From positions 620,001 through 684,000 of the forward strand of contig NZ_JAJNDB010000001.1 in NCBI RefSeq assembly GCF_021026375.1: 64,000 nt of DNA, in the 5' to 3' direction. The DNA is from Actinomycetospora endophytica (GTDB taxonomy: Bacteria; Actinomycetota; Actinomycetes; Mycobacteriales; Pseudonocardiaceae). Under the pieces are notes generated by a model. That model was given only the letters and a program-made list of their open reading frames with translations, did no database searches and was not told where the DNA came from. Below, in pieces: positions 45,831-56,445 of this stretch; within the stretch, counting starts at the first letter, position 1; the number at the start of each line of letters is the position of its first letter. Made by a program: the position numbers and the translations under genes.

Positions 45831-46810
45831 CCGTCGTCGAGATCGTCGTGTCGGTGGCGCTGATCGCGCTCAGCGCCTTCTTCGTGGCCGTCGAGTTCGC
45901 CCTGGTGGCCGCCCGGACCCACCGCCTCGAGGAGGCCGCGCGGACCAGCGCGTCGGCGCGGGCGGCGCTGCGCAGCGCGAAGGACCTCTCGCTGCTGCTC
46001 GCCGGGTCGCAGCTCGGGATCACGCTGTGCGTCCTCGGCCTCGGCGCGGTCACCAAGCCCGCCGTCGACGACGCCCTCGGCCCGCTGCTGGAGGGCTGGG
46101 GCGTGCCGGCGGCGGTGGCCGGCGTCGTGTCGTTCGTGCTGTCCCTCGTCGTCGTGACGTTCCTGCACCTCGTCGTCGGGGAGATGGCCCCGAAGTCCTG
46201 GGCGATCGCGCACCCGGAGCGCTCGGCCGTGCTGCTCGCGCTGCCGATGCGGGCCTTCATGACCGTCACCCGCCCGCTCCTGCTCCTGCTCGACGGGGCC
46301 GCGAACCGCTGCCTGCGCCTGCTCGGGGTCGAGCCGGTCGACGAGATGGCCGGCGGGCGCACCCCGGACGACCTGCGCGAGCTCGTCGAGCACTCGGCCT
46401 CGGTCGGGGCGCTCGACGGCGGCCGTCGCGACCGGGTCCTCGCCGTCCTGGACCTCGATGCCACCCCCGTGCGCGACCTCGCCCACGAACCCGTGGAGGT
46501 CGAGGCCGACGACGACGCCGAGGCGGTGCGCGCCGTGTCCCGCACGAGCGGGCACCTGCGCCTGGTCGTGCGCGAGGCCGGGCGGCCCGTCGGGTACGTC
46601 CACGTCCGCGACACCCTCGCCCGGGACCCCCGGACGCCCGCGCGGTCGATGACGCGGGCGCTGCTGTCGCTCGACGCCGGCACGACGCTCCACACGGCCG
46701 CCACCCGGATGCGGGAGGAGCGCACGCACCTGGCGGTCGTGGAGGCCGACGGGGACGTCCTCGGGGTCGTCGCCCTCGCCGACGTCGTGGGCCGCCTGCT
46801 GCCCGCCTGA
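45827..46810 (+). CDS. CNNM/CBS membrane protein lacking CorC_HlyC domain
   Basis: A 327-residue paralogue of the preceding protein. The DUF21 domain spans about residues 1-175 (VSVALIALSAFFVAVEFALV, LLAGSQLGITLCVLGLGAVT, VVGEMAPKSWAIAHPERSA) and CBS domains about 205-325. It ends after the CBS pair without the C-terminal CorC_HlyC domain, as is common for the second member of actinobacterial tandem pairs. The two probably form a heteromeric transporter or regulator. The end lies 7 bases from the convergent rsmA stop. Confidence 0.9.
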   Translation: MTVVEIVVSVALIALSAFFVAVEFALVAARTHRLEEAARTSASARAALRSAKDLSLLLAGSQLGITLCVLGLGAVTKPAVDDALGPLLEGWGVPAAVAGVVSFVLSLVVVTFLHLVVGEMAPKSWAIAHPERSAVLLALPMRAFMTVTRPLLLLLDGAANRCLRLLGVEPVDEMAGGRTPDDLRELVEHSASVGALDGGRRDRVLAVLDLDATPVRDLAHEPVEVEADDDAEAVRAVSRTSGHLRLVVREAGRPVGYVHVRDTLARDPRTPARSMTRALLSLDAGTTLHTAATRMREERTHLAVVEADGDVLGVVALADVVGRLLPA

Positions 46811-46817
46811 GCGCGGC

Positions 46818-47735
46818 TCAGGGGGCCGCGGGGTCGGCCGTCCCGGCGATGGCGACGAACGCCTCGACGCCCAGCTGCTCGCCCCGGACCGTGGGGTCCA
46901 CGCCCGCGGCCCGCAGCCGCTCCTCGGCCCGCGCCGGCGAGCCCGCCCACCCCGCGAGGGCGGCGCGCAGCGACTTGCGGCGCTGGGCGAACGCGGCGTC
47001 CACGACGGCGAAGGTGGCCCGTCGGGTCTCCTCGTCGCCGAGCTCGCCGTCCGGGTGCCGGGTGAAGGCGACGAGCGCGGAGTCGACGCCCGGCACGGGC
47101 CAGAAGACGCCGCGCGGTACCGGCCCGGCGCGGCGCGCGTCCGCGTACCAGGCGAGCTTGGCACTCGGTCCCCCGTATGCGGGTTCGCCGGGGCGCGCGG
47201 CCAGCCGATCGGCGACCTCGGACTGCACCATCACCAGGCCGCGCCGGAGCCCGGGCAGCTCGGCGAGCAGGTGCAGCACCACCGGCACGGCCACGTTGTA
47301 GGGCAGGTTGGCGACGAGGGCGGTGGGTGCCGCCGTCAGGTCGGCCGCGCGGACCCGCAGCGCGTCGGCGGTGACGGTGTGCAGGACCCGCCCGGGGGCG
47401 CGGTCGGCGGCGGTGGCCGGCAGGCGCTCGGCGAGCACCGGGTCGACCTCGACGGCCACGACGGCGCCCTCGGGTCCGGCCGCGTCGAGCAGCGCGAGGG
47501 TCAGCGAGCCGAGCCCGGGCCCGACCTCGAGCACCGCCTCGCCCGGCTCGACCGCGGCGAGGCGGACGATGCGGCGCACCGTGTTGGCGTCGTGGACGAA
47601 GTTCTGGCCGAGCTTCTTCGTCGGCCGCAGCCCGAGCTCGGCCGCGAGCGCCCGCAGGTCCGAGGCACCGAAGAGACGGACAGCTTCCCCGTCGCTGCGC
47701 TCGCCCTGGTCGGGCCCCGGGATCACGTCGTTCAT
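46818..47735 (-). CDS. rsmA: 16S rRNA dimethyladenosine transferase KsgA/RsmA
   Basis: A 305-residue methyltransferase that dimethylates two adjacent adenines near the 3' end of 16S r[23 protein letters not shown] (about residues 36-55), SAM-binding [20 protein letters not shown] (about 66-85) and the catalytic [13 protein letters not shown] are intact. It has an N-terminal extension of about 25 residues over the minimal enzyme. Follows rpfB after 35 bases, as in mycobacteria. Confidence 0.95.
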   Translation of the reverse strand: MNDVIPGPDQGERSDGEAVRLFGASDLRALAAELGLRPTKKLGQNFVHDANTVRRIVRLAAVEPGEAVLEVGPGLGSLTLALLDAAGPEGAVVAVEVDPVLAERLPATAADRAPGRVLHTVTADALRVRAADLTAAPTALVANLPYNVAVPVVLHLLAELPGLRRGLVMVQSEVADRLAARPGEPAYGGPSAKLAWYADARRAGPVPRGVFWPVPGVDSALVAFTRHPDGELGDEETRRATFAVVDAAFAQRRKSLRAALAGWAGSPARAEERLRAAGVDPTVRGEQLGVEAFVAIAGTADPAAP

Positions 47736-47770
47736 GATCCCAGGGCCCGTGCGTGGGTGTTGCGGGGTGG

Positions 47771-49656
<1,886 letters not shown>

Positions 49657-50538
49657 TCACGGTTGAGGCTGCTGGGCCAGTCGGAACACCCGCTGGGCGT
49701 TCCGGGTGGCCGCCGCCGCGAGGGTTTCGGCCGGTTCGTCACGCAGCTCCGCGAGGTCTCGGGCCGTGTGGGGTACGCAGTACGGCTCGTTCGGCCGACC
49801 GCGGTACGGGTGCGGAGTCAGGAACGGCGCGTCGGTCTCGACGAGCAGGAGGTCCGCGGGGGCCTCGGCGGCCGCCTGGCGCAGGTCGACGGCGTTCGCG
49901 TTGCGGAAGGTGACGGTCCCGGAGAACGACATCAGCCAGCCGCTCTCGGCGCAGATCTTCGCGAGGTCCGGCCCGCCGGAGAAGCAGTGGAAGACGACCG
50001 CGTCCGGGCCGCCCTCGGCGCGCAGCACGTCGACGATGCCGTCGTGCGCGTCGCGGTCGTGGACGACCAGCGGCAGCCCGGTCCGCTTCGCGAGGTCGAT
50101 GTGCCACGCGAACGCCTCGCGCTGCACGTCCAGCGGCGCGCAGTCCTCCCGGCGGGTCGTCCAGTAGTCGTCGAGGCCGGACTCCCCGACGGCGACCACG
50201 CGCGGCAGCGTCGTGAGGCGCTCGATCTCCGCGCGGGCCGCGTCGTCGAGGTCACGGCTGCGGGTGGGGTGCAGGCCGACGGCGGCGAACACCCGGGGGT
50301 CGGAGCCGGCCACCCCGGCCGCCCACTGCGCCGAGGCGAGGTCGTCGGCCGTCGTCACCATCGCCGTGACCCCGGCCGCGGTGGCGCGGTCGAGGACGGC
50401 GGCGAGGGTGTCGGGGTCGGTGGCCCCGCAGGCGTCGAGGTGGGTGTGGCTGTCGATCACGCCGCCCTCGATGGGCTCCGGGACCGGCGGCGGCACCCTG
50501 TCGGCGTGCTGTCCCATTCCCCGGTCGCTCTTACCCAT
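49657..50538 (-). CDS. tatD: TatD family metal-dependent hydrolase
   Basis: A 293-residue TIM-barrel DNase/hydrolase. [12 protein letters not shown] (about residues 27-38) has the H-x-H metal pair, [10 protein letters not shown] the bridging Glu, [14 protein letters not shown] and [14 protein letters not shown] further His ligands, and [15 protein letters not shown] the catalytic Asp. It likely acts in DNA repair or tRNA/protein turnover. ATG 50538 is used; a GTG directly before (50541) and an ATG at 50517 are alternatives. The start overlaps the metG end by eight bases. Gene order metG-tatD-rpfB-rsmA matches mycobacteria. Confidence 0.9.
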   Translation of the reverse strand: MGKSDRGMGQHADRVPPPVPEPIEGGVIDSHTHLDACGATDPDTLAAVLDRATAAGVTAMVTTADDLASAQWAAGVAGSDPRVFAAVGLHPTRSRDLDDAARAEIERLTTLPRVVAVGESGLDDYWTTRREDCAPLDVQREAFAWHIDLAKRTGLPLVVHDRDAHDGIVDVLRAEGGPDAVVFHCFSGGPDLAKICAESGWLMSFSGTVTFRNANAVDLRQAAAEAPADLLLVETDAPFLTPHPYRGRPNEPYCVPHTARDLAELRDEPAETLAAAATRNAQRVFRLAQQPQP

Positions 50539-52327
50539 CACGGTTGATGGGCGCCCACTCCGGCCCGGTCTCCCCCAGGCTCGGGTCGAGCTTGGCGAAC
50601 AACGGCGTGGGACGGGACAGCGGCCGGCCGACCGGGATGGGCGTCGACCCCCAGCGGGCCTGCTCGTGGGCGTAGTCGCCCGTCAGGACGCTGTGGGTGG
50701 TCCCGAGACCCGTCGTGCCGGCGTCCTGGCGCTCCGGCTGCGCCGCCCACACGCCGGTGCCGCCGAGGGCCTCGTGGACCTTCTGCGCGGCGTGCGGCAG
50801 GAACGGCGTGAGCAGCGTGTTCGCGTCCTGCACGACCTGCAGGGCGGTGTGCAGGATCGTGTCCCGCCGCTCGGGGTCGTCCTTGCGCTTCCAGGGCTCC
50901 TCGTGGCTGAGGTAGGCGTTGGCCGCGCCGACGAGCCGCATCGCCTCCCCCGACGCCGCCTTGAACCGCGAGCGCTGCAGGTGCGCGCCCACCGTCGAGA
51001 ACGCCGCCTTCGACTGCGCGAGCAGCTCGGCGTCGGCGGCCTCCGGCCGGGTGGGCTCGGGGACGGCGCCGACGTTCTTCGCGGCCATCGAGATGGACCG
51101 GTTGACCAGGTTGCCCCACTCGTTGGCCAGCTCGAAGTTGGTGCGCCGGACGAACTCGTCCCAGGTGAAGTCGGTGTCCTGGTTCTCCGGGCCGGCCACC
51201 GAGATGAAGTAGCGCAGCGCGTCCGGGCCGAACTCGCGCAGGAAGTCCCCGACGTAGATGACCGTGCCGCGGCTGGTCGAGAACTTGGAGCCGGACATCG
51301 TCAGGAACTCGCTCGACACGACCTCCGTCGGGAGGTTCAGCGTCCCGAGCTCGCCGGGGCTGCCGCCCTTGTCCCCCGCGCCGTTGTTGCCGAGCAGGAT
51401 CGCCGGCCACATCACCGAGTGGAAGGTGATGTTGTCCTTGCCCATGAAGTAGTAGGACGACGCCTCCGGGTCGCACCACCACTGCTTCCAGGCGTCCTTG
51501 TCGCCGGAGCGCTCGGCCCACTCGACCGATGCCGACAGATAGCCGATCACCGCGTCGAACCAGACGTAGAACCGCTTCATCGGCGAGTCCCACCAGCCGT
51601 CGAGCGGGATCTTCACGCCCCAGTCGATGTCGCGGCTGATCGCCCGCGGCTTGAGGTCGTCGATGAGGTTGCGGCTGAAGTTCAGGACGTTGGGGCGCCA
51701 CTGCGTCCGGGTGTCGAGCCAGCGGTGCAGCGACTGCGAGAACGCCGGGAGGTCGAGCATGAGCTGCTCGGTCTCGCGGAACTCCGGGGTCTCGCCGTTG
51801 ATCCGGCTGCGGGGCTCACCGAGGTCGGCCGGGTCGAGCTGGTTGCCGCAGTTGTCGCACTGGTCGCCGCGGGCGTGGGGGTAGCCGCAGATCGGGCAGA
51901 TGCCCTCGATGTAGCGGTCGGGCAGCGTGCGGCCGGTGGACGGGCTGATCGCGCCCAGGGTCTTCTCCGGCAGGACGTAGCCGTTGCGCCACAGCGCCCC
52001 GAAGAGCTCCTGGGTGACGCGGTGGTGGTTGTCGGTGCTCGTGCGCGTGAAGAGGTCGTAGGACAGGCCGAGGCCCACCAGGTCGTCCTGGATCACGCGG
52101 GAGTACCGGTCGACGAGCTCGCGCGGGGTGGTGCCCTCGGCGTCGGCCTGGACCTGGATCGGAGTGCCGTGCTCGTCGGTGCCCGAGACCATGAGGACCC
52201 GGTTGCCGACCATCCGCTGGTACCGGGAGAACACGTCGGAGGGCACACCGAAGCCGGACACGTGGCCGATGTGCCGCGGGCCGTTCGCGTAGGGCCACGC
52301 GACGGCGGTCAGCACGGACTCGCTCAT
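50531..52327 (-). CDS. metG: methionyl-tRNA synthetase
   Basis: A 598-residue class I aminoacyl-tRNA synthetase. [20 protein letters not shown] (about residues 10-29) contains the HIGH motif; the zinc knuckle is [18 protein letters not shown]; the second signature is seen as [15 protein letters not shown], a KMSKS-like loop reading KFSTS. The anticodon-binding alpha-helical domain follows. No C-terminal tRNA-binding (EMAP) domain is present. It overlaps tatD by eight bases. Confidence 0.96.
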   Translation of the reverse strand: MSESVLTAVAWPYANGPRHIGHVSGFGVPSDVFSRYQRMVGNRVLMVSGTDEHGTPIQVQADAEGTTPRELVDRYSRVIQDDLVGLGLSYDLFTRTSTDNHHRVTQELFGALWRNGYVLPEKTLGAISPSTGRTLPDRYIEGICPICGYPHARGDQCDNCGNQLDPADLGEPRSRINGETPEFRETEQLMLDLPAFSQSLHRWLDTRTQWRPNVLNFSRNLIDDLKPRAISRDIDWGVKIPLDGWWDSPMKRFYVWFDAVIGYLSASVEWAERSGDKDAWKQWWCDPEASSYYFMGKDNITFHSVMWPAILLGNNGAGDKGGSPGELGTLNLPTEVVSSEFLTMSGSKFSTSRGTVIYVGDFLREFGPDALRYFISVAGPENQDTDFTWDEFVRRTNFELANEWGNLVNRSISMAAKNVGAVPEPTRPEAADAELLAQSKAAFSTVGAHLQRSRFKAASGEAMRLVGAANAYLSHEEPWKRKDDPERRDTILHTALQVVQDANTLLTPFLPHAAQKVHEALGGTGVWAAQPERQDAGTTGLGTTHSVLTGDYAHEQARWGSTPIPVGRPLSRPTPLFAKLDPSLGETGPEWAPINRDG

Positions 52328-52385
52328 GGTGACCATCATCCCGGTTCCGTCGACCCGCTTCCGCGCGGGAGTCCTCGGCCCGCCC

Positions 52386-52448
52386 CCATTCCGAGCGAGG
52401 GGCCCCTTCGGTCGATCTATCCGCTCGACGGTGCCCTTCGCCCAGAAC
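52386..52448. repeat. dispersed palindromic repeat, copy 2 (inverted)
   Basis: Reverse complement of the element at 22690-22752: the flanks GTTCTGGGCGA and CGCTCGGAA are swapped in orientation. The core hairpin is at 52395-52441. It lies between metG and upp, both on the minus strand, so it is likely the upp terminator. Confidence 0.75.
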
Positions 52449-52461
52449 GACGAGAGTGGAT

Positions 52462-53082
52462 CTACATGGCGCCGAACTGGCGATCCCCCGCGTCCCCGAG
52501 GCCGGGCACGATGTAGCCGGACTCGTTGAGGCGCTCGTCGATCGTCGCGGTCACGATCCGGACGTCCGGGTGCTGCTCGCCCAGGCGCGCGATCCCCTCC
52601 GGCGCGGCGACGACGCACACGGCGGTGACGTCGTCGGCCCCGCGCGCGACGAGCAGGTCGATGGTGTGCGCCATGGACCCGCCGGTCGCGAGCATCGGGT
52701 CGAGCACGAACACCGGCCGGCCGGCGAGGTCGCCGGGCAGCGACTCCATGTAGGGCGTGGGCTGCAGGGTCTCCTCGTCCCGGGCGACCCCGACGAAGCC
52801 CATGAGCGCGCCGGGCACCTGGGCGTGGGCCGCGGTGGCCATCCCGAGACCGGCCCGCAGCACCGGGACGAGGACCGGCGGGGCGGTCAGCTCCGCGCCG
52901 ACGGTGTCGGCCACCGGCGTCGTCACCGGGGTCTCGGTCACGGGCGCGTCGCGGAGGGCCTCGTAGACGAGCATCGTCGTGAGGTCACGGACGGCGTCGC
53001 GGAAGGTCGGCCGGTCGGTCCGGGCGTCGCGCACCGTGGTCAGGCGCGCGCGGGCGAGCGGGTGGTCGACGACGAGGGTCAT
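52462..53082 (-). CDS. upp: uracil phosphoribosyltransferase
   Basis: A 206-residue UPRTase making UMP from uracil and [24 protein letters not shown] (about residues 74-93), the PRPP loop [20 protein letters not shown] (about 124-143) and the uracil-binding [18 protein letters not shown] (about 187-204) are intact. ATG 53082 begins the conserved [21 protein letters not shown] lies 8 bases upstream, suggesting a leaderless mRNA. Divergent from the MDMPI-like gene. Confidence 0.95.
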   Translation of the reverse strand: MTLVVDHPLARARLTTVRDARTDRPTFRDAVRDLTTMLVYEALRDAPVTETPVTTPVADTVGAELTAPPVLVPVLRAGLGMATAAHAQVPGALMGFVGVARDEETLQPTPYMESLPGDLAGRPVFVLDPMLATGGSMAHTIDLLVARGADDVTAVCVVAAPEGIARLGEQHPDVRIVTATIDERLNESGYIVPGLGDAGDRQFGAM

Positions 53083-53090
53083 GGCCCCGG

Positions 53091-53096
53091 AACCTA
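53091..53096 (-). promoter_or_regulatory. -10 hexamer, probable leaderless upp promoter
   Basis: TAGGTT on the minus strand, 8 bases before the ATG. Confidence 0.45.
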
Positions 53097-53156
53097 ACGG
53101 GGACACAAGGCCGTCGGGGGGATGGAGTCGGCCCGCGAATCTGGCACGCTGCGGCC

Positions 53157-53864
53157 GTGCTCGATGACGCCTACCGCTCCGCTCACGGACGGGTCGCCGC
53201 CCTGGTCACGGGACTCGGAGAGCCCGAGCTGGCGTGGACGGTGCCCGCCTGCCCGGACTGGACGGTGCGTGATCTCGTCGCCCACCTCGTCGGCACCGCC
53301 GCGGACGTCACCGCCCGACGGACCGAGGGCATGCCCGGCCCGGCGTGGGCCGCGGCCCAGATCGCGCGGCTCGAGGGGCGTCCGGTCGCGGAGCTGCTGA
53401 CCGAGTGGGAGGAGCACGCCCCGGGCACCGCCGAGGCGATCGAGGACCGGCGGGTTCCCGCCGGGGTGCTGCACGACCTGCTCGTCCACGAGGGCGACCT
53501 GGTCGAGGCCCTCGGGGCGTCGCAGCCGCCGTGGGACGGCTGGGCGAACGCGGCGCGGTTGGTGGTCCGGCAGGTGGTCCGCGGGATCCGGGGATCGCAC
53601 AGCCTCGTCGTGCGGTCCGCGGGTACCGAGTGGCGCAGCCCCGACGATCCGGGGGAGCGGCGCGGGCCGTCGGCGGGGGCCGCCGCGGCGACCCGCAGCA
53701 CCGTCACCGTCGACTTCTACGAGCTCTACCGCGGCCTGCACAGCCGGCGCAGCCGGGCGCAGATGCGCCGGTGGGAGTGGGACGGCAGCCCGGAGCCCTG
53801 GGTCGACGCGCTCCCGATGTTCGGGCCCCGCGACGACGAACAGCCGGTGCCCCTCCCCGGCTGA
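53157..53864 (+). CDS. maleylpyruvate isomerase-like (TIGR03083/DinB-fold) protein
   Basis: A 235-residue protein of the mycothiol-dependent DinB/MDMPI fold. [20 protein letters not shown] (about residues 24-43) is the family signature with the metal His, and [17 protein letters not shown] (about 100-116) supplies further ligands. The C-terminal region is beta-rich with [19 protein letters not shown]. Such proteins are metal-dependent thiol transferases; the substrate is unknown. GTG start; no ribosome site is clear. Confidence 0.75.
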   Translation: MLDDAYRSAHGRVAALVTGLGEPELAWTVPACPDWTVRDLVAHLVGTAADVTARRTEGMPGPAWAAAQIARLEGRPVAELLTEWEEHAPGTAEAIEDRRVPAGVLHDLLVHEGDLVEALGASQPPWDGWANAARLVVRQVVRGIRGSHSLVVRSAGTEWRSPDDPGERRGPSAGAAAATRSTVTVDFYELYRGLHSRRSRAQMRRWEWDGSPEPWVDALPMFGPRDDEQPVPLPG

Positions 53865-53874
53865 CGGGGTGGGA

Positions 53875-53890
53875 CACCGGCTGTCCGGTG
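53875..53890. terminator. hairpin between MDMPI-like gene and first small secreted gene
   Basis: CACCGG/CCGGTG stem with a CTGT loop; alternative GGACA/TGTCC pairing. Weaker than the hairpins of the other paralogues. Confidence 0.4.
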
Positions 53891-53901
53891 CGATCAGGTC
53901 C

Positions 53902-54348
53902 TCAGAGGACGCCGCCCAGGTCGGGCAGACCCGGCGTGGCCGGGGTGGTCGGCGTCGTCGGGGTCGTGCCGCCGTCGGTCGGGGTGGTCGAGTTGTCGCT
54001 GCCGCCGTCGGTCGAGCCGCCGTCGGTCGAGTCGCCACCGGTCTTGGTGTCGCCGTTGGTGATGGCGCCGCCGATCGCGACGTTGTTGTCGTTCAGCAGG
54101 TTGTTGCCGTTGAGGATGTCGCAGGCGTTGATCGGCGCGAGGACCTGGTCGCCGCCGGCCACGTCCGCGAGGCCGCCGCCCTTGGTCACGTTCGCGGCCT
54201 TGACCTTGTTCGAGCAGGTGCCCTGCGACGAGTGCTTCTCGTGCGAGTCGCCGTGGTGGGAGTCGTTCGCGAAGGCGGCGCCCGACATCGCACCGAGGCC
54301 GGTACCGGCGATCGCGACGGTCAGGACGGTCTTCCGCAGCATGCTCAT
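53902..54348 (-). CDS. small secreted paired-Cys protein, type A (paralogue 1)
   Basis: A 148-residue exported protein, first of five tandem paralogues. Signal peptide MSMLRKTVLTVAIAGTGLGA then AFA-ND; a His/Ser spacer (DSHHGDSHEKHSSQG); a core with two Cys 30 residues apart, beginning TCSNKVKAANVTKGGGLADV and ending GGDQVLAPINACDILNGNNL; and a Thr/Gly/Pro tail repeating STDGG and TPTTP. No enzyme motif. The core loosely resembles chaplin segments (Q-V-x-P-x-N-x-C). AGCATG-type start behind GGGGGAACGAGAAG. An MtrA-like box lies about 94 bases upstream. Probably a surface or matrix protein. Confidence 0.75.
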   Translation of the reverse strand: MSMLRKTVLTVAIAGTGLGAMSGAAFANDSHHGDSHEKHSSQGTCSNKVKAANVTKGGGLADVAGGDQVLAPINACDILNGNNLLNDNNVAIGGAITNGDTKTGGDSTDGGSTDGGSDNSTTPTDGGTTPTTPTTPATPGLPDLGGVL

Positions 54349-54442
54349 GTCTTCTCGTTCCCCCGAGGTTCGGTGACGTCGAAAGCCGGTTCACGGTGAC
54401 TGCGCGCCGGCACAGAACGGTCAACGCGATCGCCGCATCGAA

Positions 54443-54477
54443 GGTCACGGCCTCATCACGACGATCCCCCGTTCGTG
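54443..54477 (-). promoter_or_regulatory. conserved upstream element with MtrA-like box, paralogue 1
   Basis: Minus strand: GTGAT-GAGGCC-GTGAC at 54444-54459 within a 35-base block nearly identical (five differences) to 55144-55178. It begins about 94 bases before the start codon. Confidence 0.55.
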
Positions 54478-54627
54478 CACCAGGAAATCGCGACCGTCGC
54501 TCGACCGGACCTGTCATCGCAGGTCAGCGACTTATAGATATGTGTTGAAAATCGACTCGCCCGATCGGTGTCAACAGTTTCTCGCCACGCCACGGGGCTT
54601 TCTTCCACGAGTGGAAGCCCCCGGATA

Positions 54628-54682
54628 CGACAACGGCCGGGCCGCTCCGCGTGGCATCGCCACGGGGCGGCCCGGCCTGTCG
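54628..54682 (-). terminator. strong hairpin, paralogue 2 terminator
   Basis: CGACA-x2-GGCCGGGCCGC pairs with GCGGCCCGGCC-TGTCG around a 21-base loop that can pair further. Located 18 bases after the stop. Confidence 0.8.
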
Positions 54683-54699
54683 TGCCGGGATGCGTCCGG

Positions 54700-55047
54700 T
54701 CAGGACTGGATGACCGGGATGGTGACGGGCGAGTCCGGGATGCCGGACGTCGTCGTGGTGTCACCGTTGGTGATCGTGCCCGCGAGCGCCGCGACGTTGT
54801 TGCCGTTGAGCAGCTTGTTGTCGTCGAGGATGTGGCAGGCGTTGATCGGCGCGGCCACCTGGTCGCCGCCGGCCACGTCGAGCCCGCCGCCCTTGGTGAG
54901 GTTCTTGGCGTCGATCGTGTTCGAGCAGCCGTGGCCGTCGTCGTGGCCGTGGCCGTGGGACGTGGTCGCCATGGCAGCGCCGGTCGTCGAGGCGAGCCCC
55001 GCGCCCAGGATGGCGGTGGCGACGGCGGCCCTACGGAACATCGACAT
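54700..55047 (-). CDS. small secreted paired-Cys protein, type A (paralogue 2)
   Basis: A 115-residue exported protein. Signal peptide MSMFRRAAVATAILGAGLAS ending AMA-TT, a His/Gly spacer (SHGHGHDDGHG) and the core CSNTIDAKNLTKGGGLDV followed by GGDQVAAPINACHILDDNKL, with the Cys 29 residues apart, then a short tail. GGGGGATAC precedes the ATG. Closest to paralogues 1 and 5. Its upstream MtrA-like box (GTAAC-N6-GTGAC) is the best match of the family. Confidence 0.75.
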   Translation of the reverse strand: MSMFRRAAVATAILGAGLASTTGAAMATTSHGHGHDDGHGCSNTIDAKNLTKGGGLDVAGGDQVAAPINACHILDDNKLLNGNNVAALAGTITNGDTTTTSGIPDSPVTIPVIQS

Positions 55048-55143
55048 GTATCCCCCGATGCAGTGTCGAGAAAGCGATCCGGACAGAGCAGGTGCTCCGG
55101 GGTCCGGCTGATGACACCGCACCAACGCCGACGGTCGAGACCG

Positions 55144-55178
55144 GGTCACGGCTTCGTTACGACGTTCCCCCGTTCGTG
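55144..55178 (-). promoter_or_regulatory. conserved upstream element with MtrA-like box, paralogue 2
   Basis: Minus strand: GTAAC-GAAGCC-GTGAC at 55145-55160, a perfect GTnAC-N6-GTnAC repeat about 96 bases before the ATG, flanked by the shared CACGAACGGGGGA block. Confidence 0.6.
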
Positions 55179-55198
55179 GAACGCCCTGGAGACGACGA

Positions 55199-55242
55199 CG
55201 GCCGGCCCCGGGACCTCTTCTGGGGGAGGTCGGGGCCGGCCG
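55199..55242 (-). terminator. strong hairpin, paralogue 3 terminator
   Basis: CGGCCGGCCCCG pairs with CGGGGCCGGCCG, with inner ACCTC/GAGGT pairing. Located 28 bases after the stop. Confidence 0.8.
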
Positions 55243-55270
55243 TGGCCGTGTACGACTGCGAGCCGAGGGC

Positions 55271-55606
55271 TCAGGTGAACTTCGGCGGCTGGGGCATCTC
55301 GTGCCCGGCGATGCTGAAGTGGTTGTCAGCCAGGATCTTGTTGTTGTCGAGGTTGTGACAGAGGTTCAGCCCCAGGGCGCCCTGGCTGCCGTCGAGGATC
55401 CCGACGAGGGTCTTCGCACCCTCGTTGTTGATCTCGCCGACCGCAGTGGTGCTGCAGCCCGAGGTCGACTTGTGCGACGCGTGCGAGCTGTGGTGGCTGC
55501 CGCTGTTGTCGGAGGGAGCGTCGCCGGCGAACGCCGCGCCCGCGGTCGAGGCCAGACCGGCGCCGACGATGGCGGTGGTCAGCACGGTCTTACGGATCAT
55601 GGACAC
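55271..55606 (-). CDS. small secreted paired-Cys protein, type B (paralogue 3)
   Basis: A 111-residue exported protein. Signal peptide MSMIRKTVLTTAIVGAGLAS ending AFA-GD; His/Ser spacer GSHHSSHASHKSTS; core GCSTTAVGEINNEGAKTLVG then ILDGSQGALGLNLCHNLDNN, with the Cys 31 residues apart. The core differs from type A by LVGILDGSQGA replacing the GGLADVxGGDQV stretch but shares the NxC...DNNKIL end. GTG start with GGAGAAGA upstream. No MtrA-like box is visible; it could be read through from paralogue 4. Confidence 0.72.
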   Translation of the reverse strand: MSMIRKTVLTTAIVGAGLASTAGAAFAGDAPSDNSGSHHSSHASHKSTSGCSTTAVGEINNEGAKTLVGILDGSQGALGLNLCHNLDNNKILADNHFSIAGHEMPQPPKFT

Positions 55607-55678
55607 GCTGGACTCTTCTCCTGCTCGCGAATGCTGTGGGGGGCGCCCGCCGATCGGTCGGAGCGGGCGAATCGCCCG

Positions 55679-55707
55679 GCCGGCCGGACCTGGGAGAGGT
55701 CCGGCCG
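55679..55707 (-). terminator. strong hairpin, paralogue 4 terminator
   Basis: Perfect 12-bp stem CCGGCCGGACCT/AGGTCCGGCCGG with a GGGAG loop, 116 bases after the stop. Confidence 0.8.
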
Positions 55708-55822
55708 GCGCGGGTGTCGATCAGGCCCTGGGGCCCTCGGTCCTGCGGCTCGCGGCCGTCACGTCCCGGCATCCGGGGGTCGTCGGGGCGCGGACGGGCG
55801 AGCCGCTCGAGGACGAGGAGTC

Positions 55823-56110
55823 CTAGAGGTCGAAGCTGTTGCCGCTCAGGATCTTGTTGTTGTTCAGGTTGTCGCAGATGTTCGCGCCGATCGCGCCCTG
55901 GCTGCCGTCGAGGACGCCGATGAGGGTCTTCGAGTGGCTGTTGTCGATCTTGCCGAGGGCGGTGGTGCTGCAGCCCTTCGACGAGGCCGAGTGCGACTCC
56001 TTGTGGCCGCTGTCGTGGCTGCAGTCGGTCGCGAAGGCCGAACCGGCGGTCGTCGCGAGGCCGGCGCCGATGATGGCGGTGGTCAGAACGGTCTTGCGGA
56101 AGGTCGACAC
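55823..56110 (-). CDS. small secreted paired-Cys protein, type B (paralogue 4)
   Basis: A 95-residue exported protein, the shortest of the family. Signal peptide STFRKTVLTTAIIGAGLATT ending AFA-TD; His/Ser spacer with an extra Cys (DCSHDSGHKESHSASSKG); core CSTTALGKIDNSHSKTLIG then VLDGSQGAIGANICDNLNNN, with the Cys 31 residues apart. It ends right after SGNSFDL. GTG start with GGGGAGAAAG upstream. Two MtrA-like boxes lie upstream. Confidence 0.72.
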   Translation of the reverse strand: MSTFRKTVLTTAIIGAGLATTAGSAFATDCSHDSGHKESHSASSKGCSTTALGKIDNSHSKTLIGVLDGSQGAIGANICDNLNNNKILSGNSFDL

Positions 56111-56183
56111 GCGCTTTCTCCCCTGGTCGTGGTGGGCGTGATCGGACGGATCACGCCGCGTCAGGTCGCGACCCACGTGTGGT

Positions 56184-56199
56184 GTCACGACTTGGTGAC
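56184..56199 (-). promoter_or_regulatory. MtrA-like direct repeat, paralogue 4 proximal box
   Basis: Minus strand GTCAC-CAAGTC-GTGAC, a perfect GTnAC-N6-GTnAC repeat, about 73 bases before the GTG. Confidence 0.6.
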
Positions 56200-56222
56200 T
56201 TCAACGCCTCGATCGAGTGAAG

Positions 56223-56238
56223 GTCACGGCCGAGTTGC
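56223..56238 (-). promoter_or_regulatory. MtrA-like direct repeat, paralogue 4 distal box
   Basis: Minus strand GCAAC-TCGGCC-GTGAC, one mismatch, about 112 bases before the GTG. Confidence 0.5.
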
Positions 56239-56334
56239 GGAGATCGCGTGATCAGCGGAGAAGATCGACGCTGAGCAGGGGGAACGCGGGGGAGAATCAC
56301 CCGCTTGGAGCAGTAACTTCCGGCACGCACGACG

Positions 56335-56384
56335 ACGGGCCGACACCCCGTCGGGACGTGATGTCCCGAGGAGTGCCGGCCCGT
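56335..56384 (-). terminator. strong double-stem hairpin, paralogue 5 terminator
   Basis: ACGGGCCGACAC/GTGCCGGCCCGT outer stem (one mismatch) and TCGGGAC/GTCCCGA inner stem, 61 bases after the stop. Confidence 0.8.
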
Positions 56385-56445
56385 GGTCGGTCACCGAAGG
56401 CGCCGGAGCGTCAGCTCACGGCTGCGAGGCCCGAGGGCCCGCAAG

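Larger units (their letters stand above)
54349..54699. other. spacer: promoter of paralogue 1 and terminator of paralogue 2
   Basis: A 351-base spacer. It contains the MtrA-like box (54443-54459), an AT-rich patch around 54530-54580 with TTGACA (minus strand), and the strong hairpin of paralogue 2 (54628-54682). Confidence 0.55.
56111..56445. other. spacer: promoter of paralogue 4 and terminator of paralogue 5
   Basis: A 335-base spacer with two MtrA-like direct repeats (56184-56199; 56223-56238) and the paralogue 5 terminator hairpin (56335-56384). No gene. Confidence 0.6.
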
